This document shows, one piece after another, positions 34,243 through 45,605 of a DNA stretch of 64,000 bases. This stretch comes from Lates calcarifer (lineage: Eukaryota > Chordata > Actinopteri > Centropomidae): contig NC_066842.1 of assembly GCF_001640805.2 (NCBI RefSeq), forward strand, positions 22,008,075-22,072,074. Direction: 5' to 3'. Each line of letters starts with the position of its first letter. The first letter of the stretch is position 1. Made by a program: the position numbers and the translations under genes. The notes beneath the pieces are model-generated. The model ran no database searches. It was not told where the DNA came from and saw nothing but the letters and a program-made list of their open reading frames with translations.

Positions 34243-34319
34243 TGCACACACAGTGGTGGGCTGTCAGTGTGTGAGTGACCCAGACATTTGGCATCTTTCA
34301 CGTCAGGGTGTCTTTCTTT

Positions 34320-34620
34320 CCTCTCATTCTCCCCATCAAACAGAGAGAAGAGAAGGATGGAGGGAGGGAAGAGGGGGGCTGCAGAAGGTCAGTGGAAGAG
34401 AGAGAGATGGATAGGGCGTAATGATGATCCAAAAAAACAAAATAACAAAGATAGAGGACAAGCAGTGAGAGAGGTGAGAGAAGGTGGAAGAGCAATGGAG
34501 AAAGGTGGGAAGAAAAAGAATGAGGGCCTGGCAAGGAGAAATATGGTGAAGTACTGAAGCAGGTGAAGAAAGAGATTATAAAAGACAAAAGAGAAATTTA
34601 GAGGACAAAGTGAGAGCACC
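34320..34620 (+). repeat. Purine-rich region
   Basis: G/A-rich plus strand (GAGAAGGATGGAGGGAGGG and similar). The overlapping plus frame (34288-34557) is Lys/Arg/Glu-rich and the minus frames are Leu/Ser/Phe-rich, as expected for this composition. Confidence 0.65.
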
Positions 34621-36545
34621 TTTATCTCTATCAAGAGTGTAAGGACAAAGGTCCTCTTCTCAAGTATAGCTTCCTAGTGGCTCATTTGTGATGTGGTTTC
34701 CAAGCTGTGGACAGGGATCCTATGGTCATGTCATCATCTGCTTTCTTCCATTTGTCTTTTCTATTGTACTGTATCTCATTTGTGCTATGACTGCATGCTG
34801 CCATGAACTATATGAATAAATATCATAAACACTCTTCTTCTGAGAAGATATAAAAAGTTTACATTTATGATGTAATAATTTAGTATAAGAAAAAAAAAAG
34901 AAAAAAATTGTTTTATTAAAGAAAATAGTCGAAATACTGCCACATAAACAGTTGGGAGCTTTCAGATATTCAGTGTGTGAACTATCCTTCTTGTTACAGC
35001 TTTCTGATATGAAACCCTTTATAAAGGCTTTTAAGTTGTAGCAAAGGACTTACTGTAATTATAAGCATCACAAAGAAGAACTTCTGGCTTGCCAGAATGT
35101 AAAAGATTCCTCTAACTGGTTGGACCATTTGATACCACATTCACATCATATAGGATGTTGGTAGTAAAGGGAAAGATTCCCATGTAAATAACTTGAAAAC
35201 GACTCACAAGTTCAAGTCATCTGACATCTCAAGACCATTGTGTGAGTACAGAGGTGGTGTGTGACTTAAAAATACACCATATCCATTAAATGTGGGTTTA
35301 ATTACATTGAATGACATTGTATGGCAGATGTGAGGCATACATACATGATTTGTTTTCTGCCAGCTCTGTATTAGTGAGTGCCGAGCTTTCAGAAAAAGTC
35401 ATAATTACAGCTTGGGTGTTGGCATGAAACCTATTTACAAGTGGGAAAGTGATAATTACAACAATTCTAATATAACATGAACCCAGCTCTACCTTCTGGA
35501 AACAAGCCTCTGATAATCTCAACCAAAGTCTATCAACTACAGCACTTTTTAAAACTTAAAATTGCAGAATTGATTATTAAGGTCTTTATTAATAACTGAA
35601 CATTTATATCTGTAGAATTGATGGTTCAAACAGAAAGTGAAAAATCCGCCACATGTAAAGAAGATAAACAACAGGCCTCTCAAGCACAGACTGGCCAATC
35701 GTAGCATAGCATTGGCCAGCTCAGACCAGAGTCTGACAACTATACAGCTGTGCTCCATAGACTCCCATGTAGTTGTTTCAGATTTTCATCATTTTCAGGC
35801 TCATTTTGTGGATTCTGAGCTAGCCATTTTTAAACAGTGTGCCTGGGGCACGTGTAACAGTGATATATTGCCAGGTGATGAAGCTGAGTCAGTTGGACAT
35901 CCCTGACATATCCCTCAAATGTACACTGTAGACCCTTCTGTTTGCTCCTCTCTGAAATTGCTTTTATTGTTTTTCCAAAAATTGGATATTTCTTGTGGGT
36001 GCCATACTAGCTCCAGCAGCTTGATGGACTAGCAGCAGCTAACAATGAAGGGTTGGGGCTTGGCAAAGGGTCAATTGGTCTAAAAATAATAGTAGATACT
36101 TACAAACCCTTCATAAGTATTTTAAAGCTGCACCTACTTTATCACCTAAAACAGTCAGGTATTTAAATATGCCAACCCAGTCCAATAGAATATGGAAAGA
36201 AAGACTCTGGAACATCTTTTAAGACTGATGGGGTGAAAAACTTTTAAAGAGAAAATTTTGTTGTTCATCCATTAATGTTTGTAATAGATTGTTTTAAGCA
36301 TTTAGTCACCGTGGTTTTTCCAGTTGCTGACCCAGATTCTAAAATAACGTGATAGCCTAATAAAGTATGTAGTAAAGGAAAATCAACACCTCTGTGGTGA
36401 AAGTATAATTACCACCTAATAGAAATATTCCCGTTGAAAAACTTTTATACAAAGATGCTACGCTCAGTTATAGTAAATGAAGCAAATCCACAGTGGTCTC
36501 TACAGTGCAATGCATTTTCTTTTTAGCCTGTGGAGGTGTAAATTT
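34621..36545. other. Anonymous non-coding DNA
   Basis: About 1.9 kb. The segment 35570-35910 (GCTCCATAGACTCCCATG, CATTTTCAGGCTCATTTTG) has the wording of old fish repeats but I cannot name it. TTTAAAGCTGCACCTACTTT at 36121 resembles the end of the MITE at 58486 but has no partner nearby. Confidence 0.45.
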
Positions 36546-37163
36546 CACACACATATACACACACACACACGTGAGGAATCAGGGTTTAAGAGGAAAACAA
36601 TTTCCAGCTTTGAAGAGAGTTTTTCACAGCTTTCTGACGAGGCAGCAAGTTTATTTGTGCTTCTTTAGTGTGGGAGACGAAATGTGGACATTCATTAGAG
36701 CTGCTTCAAAGACACTGCAGTCACACGCTCATTTTTAGATCCCTGCTCCCCGTACATCAGAATGTGATTATGGCGCCTCGTGGCTGTAAACAGTCCACCA
36801 AACAGAGAGTCAATGCTGAGATGATGAAGAGGCCTGAGTTACTGTGTATGAGACCTGACAGGATCACTATTTGACTCAGTTTACTGAATTCCTGATCCTT
36901 TTTAACCAGGTTTAACAGCTGTATAGATACATACTAGATATATACAGTAGACACAGACAGACAGATAGATGGTTGATTTCCTCACACAAACAGAGGTTAA
37001 ATCTTAGGTGACATACTGACTAAACCACTCCCTGCTGCTGGCGAGCTACTGATCGTCTAGGTCAGGATATAAACACATGCACACACACACACACACACAC
37101 ACTGCTGTTTCCTGCCAACTGTTGGCTGCCATTCTCACACATTTGCACACACACACACACACA
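36546..37163. repeat. (CA)n tracts in anonymous DNA
   Basis: (CA)n at about 36547-36571, 37081-37102 and 37146-37163, with unrecognised sequence and ACAGACAGACAGATAGATGG (about 36953-36972) between them. The minus-strand 163-codon frame at 37046-37537 translates the CA tracts and an adjoining purine stretch and is rejected. Confidence 0.8.
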
Positions 37164-37825
37164 TGCACGCACAGCTTCAGGTGACAGAGATTAATAGCCT
37201 TACTGACTGACAGAGTAACTTCCACTTCCTTTGTGTCACTGTCAGCCCCTGGCTGCATGCGTGTCTCAGTGTGTGTGTGTATGTGTGTGAAGCCATTATT
37301 AGAAGTATAATTGCAGAGACATTTAAAGTGTTTCCCCTCAAGGACTCTGCCGGCATCCAATAAAGTTTTCATACCACAGAAGAGACAGAGAGGGAGTGGG
37401 GAGAGAGAGAGAGTGACAGAGCGGGCAGGAGGTAGGAGGAGAGAGAAGAAAACAGAAAGGCAGAGGAGGTGTAGGTGTGTATGGGAAGGTGAGCCACTGA
37501 ACAAGAATGTGGTATCCTGACTATGCACTGTACTCAAGCTCTAACTTTGTAGTCTTGACATCCTTTATGACATTATATGTACTTCATATGTATTTGTCTT
37601 TTTGTTAATCCATGCAGCACTGAACCATGCAGGCATGCTGTAGCAAGTCTCAGTGAACTCAGTAAGAAATTTGGGTGATGAGCAGATAACTACAGCAAAG
37701 AATACTGTATGTTGACATACTACTGATTTGTTTGGCACAATATATATGTACATTCACTAGCACTGTTTTCAACCCAAGAAATTATACAGTACTTAAGCAA
37801 AGATACACAGAAACATCTCTGTAAA
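37164..37825. other. Anonymous DNA with a purine-rich stretch
   Basis: GA-rich plus strand at 37378-37475, short GT run at 37270-37288, otherwise AT-rich and unrecognised. Confidence 0.5.
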
Positions 37826-37873
37826 GCAGTGGAAGAAGTACATACAAATATCCCAGTGTAAAAACACTCCAAC
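37826..37873 (-). repeat. Fragment of a widespread fish repeat (terminal part)
   Basis: AAGCAGTGGAAGAAGTACAT, then AATATCCCAGTGTAAAAACAC. On the minus strand this is the characteristic end of a repeat whose larger piece lies at 41840-42200 in the opposite orientation. Confidence 0.55.
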
Positions 37874-38543
37874 ATTATTAATGTTTTAATAAAAATATAA
37901 TTGTGATTGATCATCTGTTCCTCAGTGATATGGCCTGCATCACTGCTTCACTGAGTGGCATGACAACAGGAGGTTTTTACAATTTTACTGACACATGCTT
38001 GGCACCTGTCACTGTGACAGTCACCTCTGGCTCACCATCCAGGTGCATCCTCCAGTACACCTGACTGTCAACATTACCTTACATCAAAATAATATTATCT
38101 AATTATCTCCCTGACTGTATAATCTCCTTGACCACCTTCCATCTAAGTCATGGAACTTAGCCCGGTTCCCACCCTGTCATGGTACAGCTCTGTGCTAACT
38201 TAGCTTTGACAACCACAGTAATATTAATCTCAGGTCCTCTGGAGTCTACATACGCTGCTAAACTTTGTCTTATTATGTTAATAAAATAAACTCAATTGAC
38301 TCAATAGAATCTGACAAATTACCTGTATATAAAGAAACAGACAGGCTTTGCATACAGTACAAAATCAGATGTTCAAATTCAGTTGTGTGCAGAAGACAGA
38401 TCATCTGCTGTGTAATCAAATCTAAATTCTACATTTCAAACAGATCTTTTATATTATCACCAAGCTTAACTATTACAAATAGTTTTCTTTTATCTTTTCA
38501 TTTATCTATTTTTTTAGTAGTATTTTGTTGTCTTTCTTTTTCT
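37874..38543. other. Anonymous non-coding DNA
   Basis: A CACTGTGACAGTCACC-type palindromic patch near 38010-38025; otherwise unrecognised AT-rich sequence. Confidence 0.5.
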
Positions 38544-39414
38544 TAAAGGACCAGTGTGAAGGATTTAGTGACATCTAGTGGTGAGAATGCAAATTGCAGC
38601 CAAGTGAATACCTGTCCACTGAACTCTCCCTCTCCAAGCACATCAGGAGAGTCTACGGTGGCTGTCAGGTAATAAAAGGGCGTTCGCAATGACAATGTCA
38701 AGAGAACTAAATATTTTATTTATGTTATTTACCTGGTTTATGTGCACTGTTTTCATTTCAGCTCAGTGTGAGAGTCTATCATGTTTTTTTTTGACACTGA
38801 GGGCTGCGTTTTTCTCCTCTCCTCCTGTTTCGTGAGTGTGCGTGTGTAGCAGATGTTTATCCCAAATGTCTGAAAGTCAGGGCTAAATATCTTCTTTTTT
38901 TTTTAACAAACACAAACAATCTGATGGCAGTGGCTCTGCTGCTGATGGCAGTGAAGCTAGCCCAAGTCCCCTCCTGCTAGTTGTTGATTATTATATATTA
39001 TCATACAACCACACCGACTCACCCCATAGGACAACATCCACCCTATAACAGTCACCCTAGGGGAAACACTGTGTATTTAGATATTTATTCAGTTGTTAAT
39101 CTGTAAAACTATGGGTAATAGCTGACATGTAACAAGCTGTGACAGGCTGTGTCAATGCAAAAACGCAAAAGGCCCAATATATAGCTACTGTTTGGTTCGG
39201 TTTGTCTGTTCTAGGCTACTGTAGAAACATGGTGGCGCAACATGGCAGACTCCGTGGGAGAGGACCCACTCCCTATGTAGATATAAACTGCTCATTCTAA
39301 GCAAACGACAACACAACAATGATTAGTATTACACACTATTAAAAACATATTTTTGTGTATTATTTTCCATTTTTTGCTAAAAGATCACTGTAAATGTTAC
39401 ACACTGCACCTTTA
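38544..39414. mobile_element. 871-bp non-autonomous DNA element with terminal inverted repeats
   Basis: The left end TAAAGGACCAGTGTGAAGGA and the complement of the right end TAAAGGTGCAGTGTGTAACA clearly pair, with weaker pairing beyond. Sub-terminal parts also carry a fish signature: GACATCTAGTGGTGAGAATG on the left, ACATGGTGGCGCAACATGGC and CCTATGTAGATATAAACTGC on the right. It is a well-known kind of percomorph repeat with no coding capacity. The transposon superfamily is not assigned. Confidence 0.75.
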
Positions 39415-39445
39415 TGTGCAATTTTGCATATATATGTGTATACAT

Positions 39446-39484
39446 ACAGTATATGCATGTGCGATACACATGCATATATACTGT
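39446..39484. repeat. AT-rich perfect-stem hairpin
   Basis: ACAGTATATGCATGTG pairs with CACATGCATATATACTGT except for a two-base bulge, around a short loop. It could form a cruciform. Confidence 0.75.
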
Positions 39485-39513
39485 TTTTTTCTTTTTTGTT
39501 ATTTGATTATGTC

Positions 39514-39636
39514 TGTGATGGGCTGACGATCTGTCCGGGTGTACCCCATCTCTTGCCTAATGTCAGCTGGGATAGGCTCCAGCCCTCCTGCAACCTTTTA
39601 ACAGGTAGGGGGTAGAGGTAATGGATTGATGGATTG
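39514..39636 (+). mobile_element. SINE/LINE 3' tail with ATGGAT-type end
   Basis: CTGTCCGGGTGTACCCCATC, CAGCTGGGATAGGCTCCAGC and the ending GGTAATGGATTGATGGATTG are the conserved tail of an abundant fish retroposon. The name and clade are not asserted. The 5' part is missing, as expected of a 5'-truncated insertion. Confidence 0.8.
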
Positions 39637-40235
39637 TTGATTATGTTAAGAAAACTTTATTCATTGTTAGTGTGGTTGGCACATAAAAGGCATTGCTGTA
39701 AATTTTGATTAGGATGTTCAAGTGTTTTTTCCCTCAGTATATATAGAGTGAGGATTTCTGTATTTCAAGTATTTCAAGTACTTGACTATTTGGTGTTGGG
39801 CACCTTTCAGGCAATAAGAGTGCATGACACACTAAAATGCTTAGTGCAATGCATTATTCTCCCAATATATTGAGTTGAGTTCAAGCTTCATATAAATATT
39901 TATGAAATCAAGAGGTCTTTTTACTGAAAGGATAACTATGTATTCAGGTGTAAATGATTGATAGGGACAAAAGTCTGGGCATTTGCCTGCATCAAACTAC
40001 TGTATAGACACTAAATTCTTTTGCCACTAACAGGCTCAGATTGTTATGAAGTGTTTAAAAACACTTTGGATAGGATTCCTACTTGTAGGAATCTTACTCT
40101 TTAACTTTTTGTCAAAGACTAAGATCCTTTTTGTTTAACCAGAAAACAATCATTATATCACTACAAGACTCCACTGACAGAAACAGGAATTGATCAGTGG
40201 TTCCACAGAGTTCCTGGGCCACTACTGTTTTGGAT
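39637..40235. other. Anonymous non-coding DNA
   Basis: TTTCAAGTATTTCAAGTA direct repeat near 39762-39780. This may include the decayed interior of the Tc1 element that follows. No transposase is recognisable. Confidence 0.5.
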
Positions 40236-40410
40236 GTTTAATTAATTTGCAGAAATTCTGAAAACACGTTTTCCCATTGTTGTTATGGATTATTTAGTAT
40301 AGACTGGTGGGTAAAATGCCAGTTGTATCCATTCAAATTAAAATGAAATTTATGACACAATAAAATATGCAAAAAGTGAAGGGGTATGAATACTTTCTAA
40401 AGCCACTGTA
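40236..40410. mobile_element. Solo right end of a Tc1-like transposon
   Basis: AGTGAAGGGGTATGAATACT then TTCTAAAGCCACTGTA at 40376-40410, preceded by AATTTGCAGAAATTCTGAAA and TATGCAAAA. This is the right terminal repeat and adjoining part of a Tc1-like element of the type common in fish. No matching left end or transposase lies upstream, so it is a fragment. Confidence 0.75.
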
Positions 40411-41039
40411 GGAATAAAGTCACAGTAGTGTCAAAGTTGAAAGAGAAGAGAAAAAGACTGAGGAAATGAGGAAGGGTGATTACTGGTGCAGTGAATCTCT
40501 GAGGATGAAGAGTTTTTATTAAAAACAGATGAGAAGAATGCATAACAACTACTTTCCCTCTCAGTGCCTCTCTGTGCTCTTCTTTGTCTCTCTACCTCTC
40601 TCTCTGTCTCTTCCCCTCCTCCCTACATCTCAGTCTGCCACCCACCTCTGGGATTTACATGTCATATTGAGAGTGGATAGACTGTACCTGAGAAGTTTAC
40701 CTAACTAAACAGCTCGAGGTACAGCTTGTCCATTTAGATGAGATGGAATGAGAGTGGGAAAGACACACTGCCTCCCTCTATCTGTCCAAGTCTGCCTCTT
40801 CTCTTTACAGTGAGCTTGGATCTGTTCTTTAGCACAACAGACTGTCTTGTTGTCACCTGAAGGTTTTTCCAAACACAATTTATTTGTCATCTTTTTCTGA
40901 AAGCTTTTTTGTGGAACCCTTTCCATGCCATACAATTCGTGAATTGATTTGAGTTTTTTTTGGCTCAAGTTATAAGACATTCTCTGTTTCCATTACATAA
41001 AGGTAATGAAAGGACTACAGGATACTATGGTGGCCCTGA
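40411..41039. other. Anonymous non-coding DNA
   Basis: A short CT-rich patch at 40555-40640. The minus-strand frame at 40705-40980 has no domain. Confidence 0.5.
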
Positions 41040-41067
41040 AGGCCAAAACAAAACAACAACTCAAAAC

Positions 41068-41226
41068 AATTCAGAAAACACAACAACATTTCAGAAAACA
41101 GAGCAACAATTCAGAAAACATAACAACAATTCAGGAAACAAAAGAACACTGCACGAAACAAAACAAACACTGCACAACAACACTGAACACTGAACAACAC
41201 TGCACAAAACAACAACATTTCAGATA
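41068..41226 (+). repeat. Decayed 20-bp tandem repeat (minisatellite)
   Basis: Four clear units of AATTCAGAAAACANAACAAC lie at 41068, 41088, 41108 and 41128. A 21-base unit follows at 41148, then shorter ACTGCACAACAAC-like units to 41226. The array is almost free of G on the plus strand. The two overlapping frames here are Thr/Gln/Asn-rich translations of it. Confidence 0.85.
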
Positions 41227-41839
41227 ACGGAAAGGACACCTCAAGAGGAAAACATTGCCTGTAATCATTAGCTCTGCCTGTTTATACAAGTACACACTCA
41301 TGGCTGGATCATTACTGAGCTGATAACGACCATCATATGATTGCTAAGAGAAACTTAAGTTGTTAGGTTTAGCAAAGCCAGGTATGTTGAGATTGCTTCT
41401 TAGATACAGCAGCGTCCAGCTGATCAAATGTGGCACCAACCCACTGTGAACACATCCACTGGATACACCGTTCTGTCCAATCAGGTGTTGTCCTGCCCTT
41501 TCCATAATCCAAAATGTTGTTGTGAATTTTTTTTTTTTTTTTTTTTTTTTTTCTGAAATGTTGTATTTGGACCTTCTGGGCCACCGTGGGATACAGTTCT
41601 TGGGTCTTGCAGAGTATGGACATGTCATTGCTATGACTGAAAGTGAGGTCTAGGAAATAAATTAGTGTCTGTATTAGCAAATAGAGCATATTTGAACTTT
41701 AAACTTCAAGGGAGGACAGAATCATAAATGTAACAGATGATTTGAGCAGTAAGGAAGTATTGTTCAGCTACATCTGAGCCAACAAAAAGGAAAAAAGGTC
41801 CAAATATGGATACAAATTTCTATGGCAGAATTTAGTCAT
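41227..41839. other. Anonymous DNA with a (T)26 run
   Basis: The T run is at 41527-41552. The flanks do not show a retroposon body I recognise. The poly-Lys minus frames here (41344-41689) come from the T run. Confidence 0.6.
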
Positions 41840-42200
41840 TTCCTCTTTTTTACCCCATGAGCCATCTGACAATCACCCACATTAAATCTTCGTAGGGCGT
41901 TTAAACCTCTAGGCTGGGGACCACTGGCCCAAACTACTGTAAACTGTAAAGTAATTTAGATTAGCTCCACCTCCTCCAGTTACAACAAAATGCTATGCAC
42001 TGATGCATCAGCATTTAGAATAAAATATTATATATAATATAATAAAATATAATTTGTCACAGTGATCATTTCACTGCAGAACAAGAACAAGTATTTTTAT
42101 CTTGATACTTTGACTGGTGATACTTAGTTTTAGATACATAACATTTTACATGTATGCTTTTAGATGCAGGACTTATACTTCTTCCAGCAGTGAAAAGCAT
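41840..42200 (+). repeat. Widespread fish dispersed repeat
   Basis: AGGCTGGGGACCACTGGCCC, CTACTGTAAACTGTAAAGTA, TTAGCTCCACCTCC, GATGCATCAGCATT, AAGTATTTTTATCTTGATAC and the end GCAGGACTTATACTTCTTCC follow the order of a repeat abundant in percomorph genomes. The 37826-37873 fragment is its terminal part on the other strand. Non-coding. Confidence 0.65.
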
Positions 42201-43363
42201 TTAGATGAAAGTATTTACACAGAAGGAGGTCCAGTATTATCATTCATTTACATACCTGTATGAACACACGTCTCCTCAGGGTCTATCAGACTGTGTGCCG
42301 CATGTACTGATAGATTTTGTGTGTTTTAATGAGGTGTCTGTAGACAGAGGTTACCTGGAATAAAACAAGATAGTAGTAAACATGTAATCCCTCATGAATG
42401 ATGCAGTTTCCTTCTGAGATAATGGCACATTTGATCCCAAATGGGTCATTCACTGTAAAAATGTGTGAATTTAAAAGCGGGCTGAATCATTTATCTAGGC
42501 TATATTTATCTAATGTGGTGTATTTGTCTCAGCTATTGCAGTCAGACAAATTAACAATGAATAAATGGATGTAGTATTCAGTGAGGCGATCAAAAAGATG
42601 GAAAAGAGTCTCCAGGTTTCAGAACAAATGCCTTGGATTGTGTCTGTCTGTTCATCTGTCAACAGTGATGCAGCAGATATCCCAGACACCATTGAGGGTT
42701 CTCTTTCTGGGTGGCTTTTTGTTACTTGTTGATGTTGGAGATGAAGGGATGTTATAGTGTTGTAGCAACACTAACCTGGACTAAATGTAGAATTTTAAAT
42801 GCTCCAAGTGACCCCCCCCCACACACACACCCATTTTCTTCCAAAGTTCTCTGTATTTTATAAGAGACTGCATATCTATCGTGTGAAGGGCTGCCTGTTG
42901 TCAAAAATGCTTGAAAATTATTTAGGAAAATAGATATTCTATATTTTATAATTTTATTTAACCTTCTATTGAAGCTTTCTTTAATATAGCAACAAACTTC
43001 TTTCAGGTATGAAAAAGCATGGTTAGGTTGGTCTGGTTCTTTGTGTACATTGTTAATAAATATCATATAATAATAAATGAATGTTCTTGTGTAAACATGT
43101 AAATATATATCTGTACAGTTATATTTATATATAATAGATGAAAGTGATTTCTCATCTAAATTATAAAGGTCAAGCAGTGACATGCACAGAGTAGTGAAGA
43201 ACAAGGGAGAGCTACAGGAAATAGTGACTGTTCAGGCATAATTTAGGACTTTTTCAGTTTGTATGTGTGTGCGTGTTAACATATCCCACCTGATTTACAT
43301 TTGTACTAGTCTTGCTGAGATGGCAACATTCTGATCTACTTCTCTTTTTTTGTTACCATTGCA

Positions 43364-43364
<1 letters not shown>
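42201..43364. other. Anonymous non-coding DNA
   Basis: A C9 followed by (AC)n at about 42811-42829. The 150-codon minus-strand frame at 42752-43204 is AT-rich, Ile/Tyr-rich and has no domain. Confidence 0.5.

Positions 43365-43394
<30 letters not shown>
43365..43394. repeat. Compound (GT)n(GA)n microsatellite
   Basis: GT steps at 43365-43380 switch directly to GA steps at 43381-43394. The same GT-to-GA design occurs at larger size at 54349-54446. Confidence 0.9.
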
Positions 43395-45005
43395 TGCAAG
43401 TATGTAGCCTTCATAAATAGAAGGCTCAAACAGAATTCTCCTCAATTTTCATGATTTGTAGCTAATGTGCATAGATCTGTGAAAACAGTGTCTAAGCCTC
43501 AGGTCTCTGATTGGTCGCTTCCCATGGCAGATGTTGACCGACATTTAAGTGCAGGCATTGTTAGGAGACACACAACTTCCATGGTGCCCTACTGACGTGA
43601 GCATGTTATGGACCCATAGCGCATAAGCACTGATAGAGGTAAATTTCCCCACCTGTTAGCCATCTGCCATTTTACAGGATTCAGCTTTTGGAAAGAAGTG
43701 CTGTTAAGTTTGTATTTCACAAAAAGGTGCAAGGTGGAAGCTTGCAAACTAGGTTGAGTAACTTTCACTGGGAGAGTGAAAGCTAAGTAGCTTGCTAACA
43801 TTAGCTTTGATTCCCACTATTACTTACTTTTTATCAAACTCCTGCACACACTGTACTGCTCTTGTCCCACATTATAAGGAGGGCTTTTATATTGGTTGTT
43901 AAATCTCGCAGTCATTTTTAAAACCTATGTTACTAAGTGATTTGAATCTTGGTGCTGAGTATGTAGGGGACGGCGCAATCAATTAGCCATTAGTAGTAGG
44001 ATGATGCTAATAGTGTAATACTAATGTAAATAATAATTGTTTTGTTTTTGACAAAATAGGTAAAATAAAACACCAGGATATAAACACTTATTTCTTAGCT
44101 AAAATCTTTTTTTTCCCCAGTTTGACTTCTGTCTCTATGAACACTGTGAACTACTGCATATTTCCCTGAGAATACACAAGTTAAGTGTACTCCATGTTCT
44201 TGCCGGTAGATCAAGTTTCAATCTGATTTATTTTTCCACAGCTGTGTCATTTAATCAAATCTAATCTGCCTCTTCTCTCTGCAGTCACTCCCTCTCTCAC
44301 ACAGTGCAGGAGGGCTACGTCACAGGAGCACAGAGATCTGATTTCTGCTGCTGCCACTGATCATACTCTGTCACACCAGTTTAAACAGGAAGAAAATAAT
44401 GGTTGTTATCTGGTTTATTACACAGCTAAATGCAACACAACACAACAAAATTCAGAGAAACCCAACTCAGGGAAAGTAATTTAATGACATAATGCCACAA
44501 AACACAGTACAAGATACTGTCACTTAAGTAGCAAGCGGCATTGTCACTTTCTATAACTTAATGAAGTATAGCTGTTGAGATATATAGAACCACAGAACAA
44601 CAGCAGCACCAGCAGCAGCAAGGAGATCTGAACAATAAGATTAAGCTCAGGATGCAGTCACACTTACCATTTTAATCCACTATTAAAGTTTCCACTCTGT
44701 TTCGCACAGCTTCATTTACACTGCTTCACACTGGCATAGAAGGTTTCATACAGACTGTGTAGAATTGCGACCACAGTGAAAACCCTGCCTGAGGAAGGTT
44801 TAATCTGCTTCATTGGATTAAAACATGTAGAAAATCAAATGTAGAAGAATCTAAACCTGGCAGGATGATTCCTCACACTGAGAGGAAGAATGTAATCCTG
44901 GATGCTGAACGATCCAAGATCACATAAATGACATATTTATTTATTTTTGTTTTAGGGTGGCTTTTTTCTATAAAATTAACACTGCAATAACAGAAATCCA
45001 AAGTA
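43395..45005. other. Anonymous non-coding DNA
   Basis: Contains AGTAGCTTGCTAACATTAGC near 43786, wording typical of old fish repeats, CAACACAACACAACAAAATTC near 44428, and CAGCAGCACCAGCAGCAGC near 44600. No gene signal. Confidence 0.45.
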
Positions 45006-45605
45006 ATGAAGTGTAAGTTTTGGACGCCACATTCCAACAGTAGCCTTTCAACCAGTCTTCCATCAAACTGGTGGGAGGACTCAGTAGGAGACCCTACTGA
45101 GCACTTCTCCATATATCAGTATTATGATGCCTCACTGTACTTAGACCATCTTAAATCAAAACAGAAGGATGATCTTGATGAGGGGATCACAGATGAAATC
45201 TGAACATTATCTATTGAGATGATCCATACAGCCTTCATGTGTCAGACAGAGTTTAAATCCCATTTAAAAATATTTCATAGGCCTCGTCTGTCTCAAAGTA
45301 CTCTTGTCCAACATTATCCAGGAACAAAAAATCCAACCTATCAACAGTGTAACCAAGCCCCAGCAGCCCCCTTATTCATTCATTTTGGACTTCACCAAGT
45401 ATGAATCAATTTTGAGCCAAGGTTTTTGAAATATTCTTGTACATGTGTAACAAGATCATAGACCCAGAACCAAGAAAAGCAGTTTTTGGCATGGCTCATA
45501 GTAATTTCAAGCTCTCGAGAGACCAGGCTCAATCTGTTGCCTTCTTGTCACTTTTATCTAAATGACTCATTATGTGTAACTGGAAATCTAACTCTTCCCC
45601 CCCTG
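45006..45605 (+). pseudogene. L1-like LINE ORF2 C-terminal relic
   Basis: One reading frame (that of 45219) carries recognisable non-LTR retrotransposon ORF2 sequence across stops. It reads TDEI, stop, EMIHTAFMCQTEFKSHLKIF, QHYPGTKNPTYQQCNQAPA (the zinc-knuckle-like region), then AKVFEIFLYMCNKIIDPEP and VFGMAHSNFKLSRDQAQSV, ending CNWKSNSSP. Stops at 45201, 45402, 45414 and about 45561 break it. Such C-terminal tails follow the reverse transcriptase in L1/Tx1-type elements. The upstream reverse transcriptase and endonuclease are absent. The clade is a judgement from memory. Confidence 0.7.

Noticed and set aside
37046..37537. 163-codon minus-strand frame
   Set aside because: It translates two CA microsatellites and a GA-rich stretch (Cys-Val repeats and Leu/Ser/Pro). 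No domain.
38544..39414. Long terminal repeat of an endogenous retrovirus
   Set aside because: The termini form inverted repeats of the TAAAGG type, not TG..CA. There is no primer-binding site or partner repeat nearby.
40236..40410. Complete Tc1 transposon with transposase
   Set aside because: Only the right end is visible. No left inverted repeat and no transposase words occur upstream.
41068..41226. CRISPR-like array (regular 20-bp units)
   Set aside because: Units are directly adjacent with no unique spacers, in an animal genome. It is a minisatellite.
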